Shown here one piece after another: positions 57,545 through 64,000 of a DNA stretch of 64,000 nucleotides (the first letter of the stretch is position 1; each line of letters begins with the position of its first letter). Source of the DNA: Cellulosimicrobium sp. ES-005. Lineage in GTDB: Bacteria > Actinomycetota > Actinomycetes > Actinomycetales > Cellulomonadaceae. The position numbers were made by a program, and so were the translations under genes. The DNA lies in contig NZ_CP159290.1 of the NCBI RefSeq assembly GCF_040448685.1, forward strand, positions 3,658,001 to 3,722,000, written 5' to 3'. The notes under the pieces were generated by a model. The model ran no database searches and was not told the origin of the DNA. It saw only the letters and a program-made list of their open reading frames with translations.

Positions 57545-57898
57545 GTGGTGGAGATGACGCGGGCCGAGTTCGAGGACGCCGTGCGCGACGGGCTGGACCT
57601 GGTCCCCGAGGACCTCGCGGCGCAGATGGACAACGTGGTGGTGCTCGTCGAGGACGACGCGCCCGCCGACGACCCCGACCTCCTCGGGCTCTACGAGGGC
57701 GTCCCCCTCACCGAGCGGGACCACATGTGGGCGGCGGGGGCGCTGCCCGACCGCATCACGATCTTCCGCAACCCCACCCTCGCGATCTGCGAGACGCGCG
57801 AGGACGTGGTGGAGGAGGTCGCGGTGACGGTCGTCCACGAGATCGCGCACCACTTCGGCATCGACGACGACCGCCTGCACGAGCTCGGCTGGGACTGA
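57545..57898 (+). CDS. Zincin-like metallopeptidase family protein
   Basis: A 117-residue protein of the small actinobacterial/proteobacterial zincin group. The zinc motif is HEIAHHFGIDDDRLHELGW, giving HExxH plus a downstream His/Glu. PLTERDHMWAAGALPDRITIFRNPTLAICET precedes it. Physiological substrate unknown. Three in-frame starts exist: GTG 57545, GTG 57548, ATG 57554. GAGGAT lies 6 nt before the GTG at 57545, compatible with leaderless transcription. Confidence 0.88.
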   Translation: MVEMTRAEFEDAVRDGLDLVPEDLAAQMDNVVVLVEDDAPADDPDLLGLYEGVPLTERDHMWAAGALPDRITIFRNPTLAICETREDVVEEVAVTVVHEIAHHFGIDDDRLHELGWD

Positions 57899-57938
57899 GG
57901 TCGCACGGCGCGGGGGCGCCGATCGCTACGATCGGCTG

Positions 57939-58256
57939 GTGACGACGAGCGCCGCGAGCGACCCCCGGCACGACGGCGCGCACGACCACGAGGCGGTCGC
58001 GCGCCTGCTCCACGCGCTCGCGGACCCGAGCCGGCTCGCCATCGTGCACCTGCTCACCGGCGCGGAGCGGCGCGTCGTCGACCTCACGCGCGAGCTGGGG
58101 CTCGCGCAGTCCACGGTCTCCGCGCACCTGACCACCCTGCGCGACGTCGGGGTCGTGGCGGTCCGCCGCGAGGGGCGCTCGTCCTGGTACCGGCTCGTGC
58201 GGCCCGAGGTGGCGCACCTGCTCGCCGACGCGGAGCACGTCGCGCTCGCTCCCTGA
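57939..58256 (+). CDS. ArsR/SmtB-family metal-responsive repressor
   Basis: A 105-residue winged helix protein: VARLLHALADPSRLAIVHLLTGAERRVVDLTRELGLAQSTVSAHLTTLRDVGVVAVRREGRSSWYRLV. No CxC (alpha3) metal site is present, so it is not a classic arsenic or cadmium sensor. His residues in the N-terminus (DGAHDHE) and the last helix (AHLLADAEH) could form a zinc- or nickel-type site. It sits 92 nt upstream of a CDF exporter with a large palindrome between them. TACGAT lies 6 nt before the GTG start (leaderless). Confidence 0.92.
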   Translation: MTTSAASDPRHDGAHDHEAVARLLHALADPSRLAIVHLLTGAERRVVDLTRELGLAQSTVSAHLTTLRDVGVVAVRREGRSSWYRLVRPEVAHLLADAEHVALAP

Positions 58257-58296
58257 CCCCGCGCGGTGACGCGCCTCACGGCGCAGCCGGTCTGGT

Positions 58297-58339
58297 ATTC
58301 ATCGTCGCGCACCGATATCATCGGTAACTGACGATGAAT
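58297..58339. promoter_or_regulatory. 43-bp concentric double palindrome, candidate ArsR operator
   Basis: Outer arms ATTCATCGTC (58297-58306) and exact inverse (58330-58339) share one centre with inner arms ACCGAT (58311-58316) and ATCGGT (58320-58325). TATCAT (58314-58319) inside could be a -10 box. The right outer arm ends directly before the GGAGGG ribosome site of the CDF gene. Repressor binding is inferred. Confidence 0.68.
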
Positions 58340-58348
58340 GGAGGGTTC

Positions 58349-59272
58349 ATGGGAGCCGGACACGACCACGGCGCGGGGGGTGCCGCGCCCGACCACCGCG
58401 CGCGGCTCGCGGTCGCCTTCGGGATCACCGCGACGATCCTCGTCGCGCAGGCCGTCGGCGCGGTCCTCACGGGGAGCCTCGCGCTCCTCACGGACACGGC
58501 GCACATGCTCACCGACGCGACGGGGCTGGCCGTGGCGCTCGTCGCGGCGTCGCTCGTGCTGCGGCCCGCGACCAAACGCCGGACCTGGGGATTCCGCCGC
58601 GTCGAGGTGCTCGCCGCCCTCGCGCAGGCGGCGCTCCTCCTCGCGGTCGGCGCGTACGCCGTCGTCGAGGGCGTACGACGGCTGTTCTCGCCGCCGGAGG
58701 TCCCCTCGTCCGAGCTGCTGGTCTTCGGGATCGTCGGCCTCGTCGGCAACGTCGTCGCGATCGCCGTCCTCGCGTCCGGGCGCCGCGCCAACCTCAACCT
58801 GCGCGCGGCGTTCCTGGAGGTCGTCAACGACGCCCTGGGGTCGGTCGGGGTGATCGTGGCCGCCGTCGTCATCGCGACGACCGGGTACCAGCAGGCCGAC
58901 GCGATCGCCGGGCTCTTCATCGCGCTGCTCATCGTCCCGCGCGCCTTCCGCCTCCTGCGCGAGGCGACGGCCGTGCTCATGGAGTTCACGCCGGAGGGGC
59001 TGGACCTCGACGACGTCCGGGCGCACATCCTCTCGCTCGACCACGTCGAGGACGTGCACGACCTCCACGCGTCGACCGTCGCGACGGGGCTGCCGACCAT
59101 CTCCGCGCACGTCGTCGTCGACGCCGCGTGCTTCCGGGACGGTCACGCGCTCGAGATCACGGAGCGCGTCCGTGCGTGCGTCGCGCACCACTTCCCGGTC
59201 TCCGTCGAGCACTCGACGTTCCAGCTCGAGACGGCGGCCCTGCGCGACCGCGAGGCCCACGGCCACGCGTAG
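58349..59272 (+). CDS. Cation diffusion facilitator (CDF) metal exporter
   Basis: A 307-residue metal/proton antiporter. The N-terminus carries His (GHDHGAGG). Six membrane helices are visible. The TM2 motif is DTAHMLTD with His52 and Asp56 (HxxxD). In TM5 the usual HxxxD is replaced by Glu157-VVN-Asp161 (FLEVVNDALGS), which may affect metal choice. The C-terminal cytoplasmic domain has DLHASTVATGLPTISAHVVVD. ATG 58349 is chosen over ATG 58334 because GGAGGG lies just before it, although 58334 is in frame. Zinc or a related divalent ion is expected. Confidence 0.92.
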   Translation: MGAGHDHGAGGAAPDHRARLAVAFGITATILVAQAVGAVLTGSLALLTDTAHMLTDATGLAVALVAASLVLRPATKRRTWGFRRVEVLAALAQAALLLAVGAYAVVEGVRRLFSPPEVPSSELLVFGIVGLVGNVVAIAVLASGRRANLNLRAAFLEVVNDALGSVGVIVAAVVIATTGYQQADAIAGLFIALLIVPRAFRLLREATAVLMEFTPEGLDLDDVRAHILSLDHVEDVHDLHASTVATGLPTISAHVVVDAACFRDGHALEITERVRACVAHHFPVSVEHSTFQLETAALRDREAHGHA

Positions 59273-59338
59273 GGCGGCGGCCACCACGGGTCCGGCAGCT
59301 CGGCGGGGGAGCGGGGCGGCCCCACTAGGGTGGGTGCC

Positions 59339-60358
59339 ATGACGATCCTCGTGACCGGCGGAGCCGGGTACATCGGCGCGCACGTGGTGCGCCTCCTGCA
59401 GGAGCGCGGCGAGAAGGTGGTCGTGGTCGACGACCTCAGCACCGGTCGCGCGGACCGTGTCGGCGACGCGACGCTCGTCGAGGTCGACGTCGCGTCCCCG
59501 GAGGCGGTGGACGTGCTGACGCGCGCCCTCACCGAGCACGACGTCCGCGCGGTGATCCACTTCGCGGCGCGCAAGCAGGTGGGGGAGTCGGTCGAGAAGC
59601 CGGCCTGGTACTACCAGCAGAACGTCGGCGGGTTCACGAACCTCGTGACCGCGATGCAGGCGGCCGGCGTCGACCGCCTCGTGTTCTCGTCCTCGGCGGC
59701 GACGTACGGGATGCCCTCGGTCTCGCTCGTCGAGGAGAAGCTGCACGCCGAGCCGATCAACCCCTACGGCGAGACCAAGCTCGTCGGCGAGTGGCTGGGT
59801 CGCGCGGCCGGCCGCGCCTGGGGCCTGCGGTTCGTCGCGCTGCGCTACTTCAACGTCGCCGGCGCCGGCTGGCCGGACCTCGGCGACCCCGCCGTGCTCA
59901 ACCTCGTCCCCATGGTGCTCGACCGCCTGGAGCGCGGCGAGCAGCCCAAGATCTTCGGCGACGACTACCCGACGCCGGACGGCACGTGCATCCGTGACTA
60001 CATCCACGTCCTGGACCTCGCGCACGCGCACCTCGCGGCGCTCGGGTACCTCGACGTCGCGGAGCGCCCCTTCGACGTGTTCAACGTCGGGACGGGGCAG
60101 GGGTCGTCGGTGCGCGAGGTCATCGACGAGATCGGGCGCGTGAGCGGGCTCGACGTCACGCCGGAGGTCCTGCCGCGGCGCGCGGGCGACCCGCCGCAGC
60201 TCGTCGGCGACCCGCGCCGGATCAACGAGCTCTTCGGCTGGACGGCGACGAACGGGCTGCCCGAGATCATCGCGTCGGCGTGGGAGGCCTGGCAGGCGGG
60301 CCCGCGGCGCATCGAGGTCGCGGCGCACGACGCGGCGGAGGGCGCTCCCGAGGTGTGA
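59339..60358 (+). CDS. galE: UDP-glucose 4-epimerase
   Basis: A 339-residue SDR-family epimerase. NAD site VTGGAGYIGAHVVRLL, then VVDDLSTGRADRV, the catalytic Ser region VFSSSAATYG, and YxxxK in NPYGETKLVGEWLG. LRYFNVAGA, GTCIRDYIHVLDLAHAHL and FNVGTGQGSSVREVI are all GalE hallmarks. TAGGGT lies 7 nt before the ATG, implying a leaderless mRNA. Interconverts UDP-glucose and UDP-galactose for cell-envelope sugars. Confidence 0.95.
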   Translation: MTILVTGGAGYIGAHVVRLLQERGEKVVVVDDLSTGRADRVGDATLVEVDVASPEAVDVLTRALTEHDVRAVIHFAARKQVGESVEKPAWYYQQNVGGFTNLVTAMQAAGVDRLVFSSSAATYGMPSVSLVEEKLHAEPINPYGETKLVGEWLGRAAGRAWGLRFVALRYFNVAGAGWPDLGDPAVLNLVPMVLDRLERGEQPKIFGDDYPTPDGTCIRDYIHVLDLAHAHLAALGYLDVAERPFDVFNVGTGQGSSVREVIDEIGRVSGLDVTPEVLPRRAGDPPQLVGDPRRINELFGWTATNGLPEIIASAWEAWQAGPRRIEVAAHDAAEGAPEV

Positions 60359-60382
60359 GTCTGCGCGTCCCGTGCGACCCTA

Positions 60383-60406
60383 CATTCCTCAGCATGCTGA
60401 GGAATG
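60383..60406. promoter_or_regulatory. 24-bp perfect palindrome in front of the carotenoid operon
   Basis: The half-site CATTCCTCAGCA is followed immediately by its exact inverse. The first bases overlap a TACATT -10-like hexamer (60381-60386), and the crtB start is 40 nt downstream. Best explained as the operator of a dimeric repressor of the carotenoid genes (in Corynebacterium a MarR-type regulator does this; the protein here is not in the window). Confidence 0.7.
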
Positions 60407-60446
60407 TCCGGGGAGGTGCCCCGGCGACGGGAGACGGGACGAGGAC

Positions 60447-61361
60447 GTGGGCGACCAGAACGACCCGGCACGGCTGTACGACCTGACCGCCGCGCGCACG
60501 AGCCGGGTCGTGCTCGCGTCCTACTCGACCTCGTTCGGGCTGGGCGCGCGCCTGCTCGACGTCCCGACGCGCGACGGGATCGACGCCGTCTACGGACTCG
60601 TCCGCATCGCCGACGAGGTCGTGGACACGCGCCGCGGCGACGGTGCGGCCGACCTCCTCGACGAGCTGGAGGCGGAGACGGCGAAGGCGCTCGACCGCGG
60701 GTGGTCGACGAACCTCGTCGTGCACTCGTTCGCCCTGACCGCCCGCCGGTGCGGCATCGGCCACGGCGAGGTCGACCCCTTCTTCGCGTCGATGCGCACC
60801 GACCTCACGGTGCGCGTGCACGACCGCGAGAGCTACGAGCGGTACGTGTACGGCTCGGCGGAGGTCGTCGGCCTCATGTGCCTCGCGGTCTTCCTCAACG
60901 CGCGCCGTCGCCCCGGGGAGCCCCTGCGGGTCGCGGACCCGGTCCTCGTCCGCGGGGCACGTGCGCTCGGCGCCGCGTTCCAGAAGATCAACTTCCTGCG
61001 CGACCTGCGCACCGACCACGACGAGCTCGGGCGCGCCTACCTGCCCGGCGTCGTCCCGGGCCGGTTGCGCCGTCGCGACGTCGAGGCGTTCTGCCGGGAG
61101 GTCGAGGGGGACCTCGCGGCGGCGCGGGCGGCGCTCCCGGGGCTCCCGGTGCGACCCCGCGTCGCGGTCGCCGCGACCGTCGCCGTGTACGAGCGGCTGC
61201 TCGCCCGGCTCGCGGCGACGCCGCCCGAGGACATCCTGCGGGCGCGCGTGCGCGTCCCCGACACCGTGAAGGTCGCGCTGGCCGCGCGGGCGGCGGGCGG
61301 CCAGCTCCTCGGGCAGATGGCGTCGGGCCGACCCGCGCGCCCGCGGAAGGTGCTCGCGTGA
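60447..61361 (+). CDS. crtB: Phytoene synthase
   Basis: A 304-residue trans-isoprenyl diphosphate synthase joining two geranylgeranyl diphosphates to phytoene. Aspartate motif 1 is VRIADEVVDTRRG, motif 2 is FQKINFLRDLRTDHDELGRAYLPG. SYSTSFGLGARLL and GSAEVVGLMCLAVF are further signatures. The GTG at 60447 (GAGGA upstream) is preferred over ATG 60372, since the latter would lie inside the palindrome. First gene of a coupled operon; no crtE (GGPP synthase) is upstream. Confidence 0.93.
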   Translation: MGDQNDPARLYDLTAARTSRVVLASYSTSFGLGARLLDVPTRDGIDAVYGLVRIADEVVDTRRGDGAADLLDELEAETAKALDRGWSTNLVVHSFALTARRCGIGHGEVDPFFASMRTDLTVRVHDRESYERYVYGSAEVVGLMCLAVFLNARRRPGEPLRVADPVLVRGARALGAAFQKINFLRDLRTDHDELGRAYLPGVVPGRLRRRDVEAFCREVEGDLAAARAALPGLPVRPRVAVAATVAVYERLLARLAATPPEDILRARVRVPDTVKVALAARAAGGQLLGQMASGRPARPRKVLA

Positions 61362-63034
61362 GGGCACCGCGCGTCGTCGTGGTCGGAGGCGGGATCTCCG
61401 GGCTCGCCACCGCGGCGCTGCTCGCGCGCGGGGGCGCGGCCGTCACGCTGCTGGAGCGCCACGCGGACCTGGGCGGCCGAGCCGGCACGCTCGAGCTGGA
61501 CGGGTTCCGCTTCGATACCGGGCCGTCCTGGTACTTCATGCCGGAGGTGGTCGAGCACTTCTTCGCGCTCCTCGGCGCGCGCGTCGAGGACCACCTCGAC
61601 CTCGTGCCGCTCGACCCGGCCTACCGCGTGTTCTTCGAGCCCGACGCACCGGGCGGCGCGGCGTCCACGTTCGAGCTCTCGGCGAGCCCGGGCGTGAACC
61701 GCGCCCGGCTCGACGCGATCGAGCCCGGGGCCGGCGACCGCGTGGCCGCGTACTCGGCCGAGGCGAGCGAGGCCTACGGGCTCGCGCTCGACCACTTCCT
61801 CTACACCACGTTCGAGCGGCCCGACCGCGCGCTCGCGCCGGAGGTGCTGCGCCGTCTCCCGCGCCTCGCCGCGCTGCTGCGCGAGCCGCTCGCCGACCGT
61901 GCCGCGCGCGCGGTGGAGGACCCGCGGCTCCGCCAGCTCCTCGGGTACCACGCCGTCTTCCTCGGCTCCTCGCCCTACCGCGCGCCCGCGCTGTACTCCC
62001 TCATGAGCCACCTCGACCTCGTCGACGGCGTCCGGTACCCCCGCGGCGGGATGCACACGCTGATCGAGGCCGTGGCGCGGCTCGCGCGCGCGGAGGGGGC
62101 CGAGCTCCGGACCGGCGCGGACGTCGCCGGGATCGAGGTGGCCCCCGGTGCCCGACGGCGCGGGCGCGTCACGGGCGTCCGCCTCGCCTCGGGCGAGCTC
62201 GTCGAGGCGGACCTCGTCGTGTCGGCCGCCGACCGGCACCACACGGAGACCGCGCTCCTCGCCCCGCGGTGGGCGGAGCTGCCCGCCGCGGCGTGGGACG
62301 ACAAGGGACCGGGGATCTCGGCCCTGCTCGTGCTCGCGGGAGTGCGGGGCGCGCTGCCCGAGCTCGCGCACCACTCCCTCTTCTTCACGCGCGACTGGCC
62401 CGCGAACTTCGACGCCGTGCTCGGCACCGACCGGCGCAGCGACCCCGCGGGGCTGCGCGTCCCGGACCCCGCCTCGCTCTACGTGTCGCGCACCTCCGCG
62501 ACCGACGGGCCGTCGTCGTCCGCGCCCGCGGCCCCGCCCGGGCACGAGAACCTCTTCCTCCTCGTCCCGTTCCCCGCCGACCCGACGCTCGGCGCCGACG
62601 CCGCGTCGCGCCGCGCGCTCGACGCGCTCGCGGACCGCTACCTCGCGCAGGTCGGGCGCTGGGCCGGGGTCGTGGACCTCCCGGGTCGGGTCGTCACGCG
62701 GCGCGTGCTGGGGCCAGCCCACTTCGCGACCGAGCTCTCGTCGTGGCGCGGCGGCGCGCTCGGCATGGAGCACACCCTCCGGCAGTCGGCTCTGTGGCGG
62801 CCCGGCACGGCGGCCCGCCGTGTCGACGGGCTCTACCACGCCGGGGGTGGGAGCATCCCGGGCGTGGGACTGCCGATGTGCCTCATCAGCGCCGAGCTCG
62901 TCGCGAAGCGCCTGCTCGGTGAGACGTCGGCACGCCCGCTGCCGACGCCGTTGCGCCCCGGCTACCTCGCGGCGAGCCGTCGGCCCGAGCGGATCCGGCC
63001 GTCGGGTGCGCGACCGGTCGAGGTCCGCCGGTGA
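61358..63034 (+). CDS. crtI: Phytoene desaturase
   Basis: A 558-residue FAD-dependent desaturase that converts phytoene to lycopene. FAD motif VVVVGGGISGLATAALLARGGAAVTLLERHADLGGRAGT, then FDTGPSWYFMPEVVEHFFALLG. YPRGGMHTLIEAVARLA and the C-terminal LYHAGGGSIPGVGLPMCLISAELVAKRL follow. Overlaps crtB by GTGA. A Ser/Ala/Pro insertion near DGPSSSAPAAPPGHEN is a small oddity. Confidence 0.95.
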   Translation: MRAPRVVVVGGGISGLATAALLARGGAAVTLLERHADLGGRAGTLELDGFRFDTGPSWYFMPEVVEHFFALLGARVEDHLDLVPLDPAYRVFFEPDAPGGAASTFELSASPGVNRARLDAIEPGAGDRVAAYSAEASEAYGLALDHFLYTTFERPDRALAPEVLRRLPRLAALLREPLADRAARAVEDPRLRQLLGYHAVFLGSSPYRAPALYSLMSHLDLVDGVRYPRGGMHTLIEAVARLARAEGAELRTGADVAGIEVAPGARRRGRVTGVRLASGELVEADLVVSAADRHHTETALLAPRWAELPAAAWDDKGPGISALLVLAGVRGALPELAHHSLFFTRDWPANFDAVLGTDRRSDPAGLRVPDPASLYVSRTSATDGPSSSAPAAPPGHENLFLLVPFPADPTLGADAASRRALDALADRYLAQVGRWAGVVDLPGRVVTRRVLGPAHFATELSSWRGGALGMEHTLRQSALWRPGTAARRVDGLYHAGGGSIPGVGLPMCLISAELVAKRLLGETSARPLPTPLRPGYLAASRRPERIRPSGARPVEVRR

Positions 63035-63372
63035 CGGGTCTGGTCTACCTCGGCGCGCTCGCGGTCTCGCTCGGCGGCCTCGCCGTGCTCGACCGGCGCT
63101 TCCGCCTCGCGTTCTGGGCGGACCGGCGCCGTGCCGCGCTCACGGTCGGTCTCGGCGTCGTCGGCTTCCTCGCGTGGGACGTCGCGGGCCTCGCGCTCGG
63201 GATCTTCGCGCGCGGGGAGAGCCCGTGGATGACGGGGCTCCTGCTCGCGCCCGACCTGCCCGTCGAGGAGGCGGTCTTCCTGACGCTCCTGTGCTACACC
63301 GCGCTGCTGGGCTGGCGCGGCGCCGAGCGCGTGCTCGCCGCGCGACGGAGCCGGGCGGAGGGCGACGCGTGA
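63031..63372 (+). CDS. crtYe: C50 carotenoid epsilon-cyclase subunit CrtYe
   Basis: A 113-residue membrane protein with three helices and the heterodimeric lycopene/C50 cyclase motif DLPVEEAVFLTLLCYTALLGW. In Corynebacterium CrtYe and CrtYf together form the rings of decaprenoxanthin. Overlaps crtI and crtYf (GTGA). Beta- versus epsilon- or gamma-ring type cannot be told from this length alone. Confidence 0.88.
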   Translation: MTGLVYLGALAVSLGGLAVLDRRFRLAFWADRRRAALTVGLGVVGFLAWDVAGLALGIFARGESPWMTGLLLAPDLPVEEAVFLTLLCYTALLGWRGAERVLAARRSRAEGDA

Positions 63373-63713
63373 CGAACCTCGTGCTCAACGTCGTCGTCCT
63401 CGCGGTGCTCGTCGCGGTGTCGTGGCGCGTGCTGCGCCGGCTGCGACCTGGGCCGCTCGTGTGCACGGCCGTCGTGATGTGCGTGCTCACCCTCGTGTTC
63501 GACACGCTGATGATCGCCGCCGACCTGTACGTCTACCACCCGGACAAGATCCTCGGCGTCTACCTGTGGGGCGCGCCGCTCGAGGACTTCGCGTACGCGT
63601 TCGCCGCCGCGCTCGGGATGCCGGTGCTGTGGACGGTGCTCGGAGCCCGCGGTCGCGAGCGCACCGCGGGCCGCGGGTCCGAGCACGGTCGTGCCGCGGA
63701 GGACGAGCGGTGA
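63369..63713 (+). CDS. crtYf: C50 carotenoid epsilon-cyclase subunit CrtYf
   Basis: A 114-residue membrane partner of CrtYe. Three helices, with LVFDTLMIAADLYVYHPDKILGVYLWGAPLEDFAYAFAAALGMPVLW containing the conserved PLEDF cyclase motif. A short polar tail follows. Starts at GTG in a GTGA overlap. Confidence 0.88.
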   Translation: MTNLVLNVVVLAVLVAVSWRVLRRLRPGPLVCTAVVMCVLTLVFDTLMIAADLYVYHPDKILGVYLWGAPLEDFAYAFAAALGMPVLWTVLGARGRERTAGRGSEHGRAAEDER

Positions 63714-64000
63714 AGGACGTGCTCGCCGCGTCGCGGCCCTTCTCCTGGATCAACACCGCGTACCCGTTCGCCGCGGGGTACCTCGTCGCGACCGGCGGGC
63801 GCGCCGACCTCGCGCTCGTGGTCGGGACGCTGTACTTCCTCGTCCCGTACAACCTGCTCATGTACGGCGTGAACGACGTCTTCGACTACGCGAGCGACCT
63901 GCGCAACCCGCGCAAGGGCGGGATCGAGGGCGCGCTGGCCGACCCGGCGACGGCCCGCGTCACGCACCGCCGCATCCTGCGCGCGTGCGTCGCGACCAAC
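63710..64000 (+). CDS. crtEb: Lycopene elongase / UbiA prenyltransferase, N-terminal part
   Basis: The frame opens at GTG 63710 (GTGA overlap with crtYf) and runs off the window after 97 codons. The visible part reads VKDVLAASRPFSWINTAYPFAAGYL, a membrane helix, then YNLLMYGVNDVFDYASD. NDVFDYASD is the Asp-rich UbiA prenyl-diphosphate motif (NDxxDxxxD). In the order crtB-crtI-crtYe-crtYf-crtEb this is the enzyme that adds C5 units to lycopene to make flavuxanthin. C-terminal helices lie outside the window. Confidence 0.9.
   Translation, partial: MKDVLAASRPFSWINTAYPFAAGYLVATGGRADLALVVGTLYFLVPYNLLMYGVNDVFDYASDLRNPRKGGIEGALADPATARVTHRRILRACVATN

Overview
The window is a very GC-rich chromosomal segment of an actinobacterium, most likely order Micrococcales near Cellulomonadaceae/Promicromonosporaceae. 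I infer this from the strong G/C third-position bias, frequent GTG starts, SAM-IV-type riboswitches, a BldC regulator and DUF3073 protein beside purF-purM, and a C50 carotenoid gene order (crtB-crtI-crtYe-crtYf-crtEb). The genus is not proven. No phage, insertion sequence, CRISPR array or origin was seen.

Region 1 (1-1.4 kb, minus strand) holds a truncated MMPL-family exporter and a TetR repressor with a palindromic operator. Region 2 (1.4-24.6 kb, plus strand) is the centrepiece, a large sulfur-scavenging block. It opens with a SAM riboswitch followed by a 43-codon upstream ORF rich in Cys codons. Then come two NtaA/DszA-type flavin monooxygenases, a DUF1684 protein, a GNAT acetyltransferase, a polar-amino-acid ABC importer, a sarcosine-oxidase-like FAD enzyme, an FMN-dependent nitroreductase, three more luciferase-like monooxygenases and a rhodanese. 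A second SAM riboswitch precedes a dipeptide-type ABC importer, an M20 hydrolase and an MFS exporter. The gene content resembles the Bacillus ytm/yxe S-alkylcysteine salvage operons but is arranged differently and includes unfamiliar partners.

Region 3 (24.7-30.2 kb) has Dps, an aldo/keto reductase coupled to an SsuD alkanesulfonate monooxygenase, two small membrane proteins, and a minus-strand pair of flavin reductases behind a third SAM riboswitch. Region 4 (30.4-38.6 kb) has NADP-type glutamate dehydrogenase, CutC and a five-gene oligopeptide/oligosaccharide ABC importer. Region 5 (38.8-47.9 kb) has an RNB-domain ribonuclease, a sterol-carrier-like protein, a 1586-residue secreted nuclease/5'-nucleotidase fusion and two membrane proteins.

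Region 6 (47.9-51.8 kb, minus) is a sulfate ABC importer (sbp-cysT-cysW-cysA). A related 23-bp motif lies near the promoters of both plus-strand SAM-riboswitch units, the flavin reductase unit and this sulfate importer, suggesting one sulfur regulon. Region 7 (52-60.4 kb) has purF-purM, DUF3073, bldC, a small membrane-protein pair, tRNA-Glu/Asp/Phe, a zincin-like protein, an ArsR regulator with a CDF metal exporter, and galE. Region 8 (60.4-64 kb) begins the carotenoid operon, which runs off the window inside crtEb. Several housekeeping genes have a -10-like hexamer only 6-7 nt before the start codon, which suggests leaderless transcripts.
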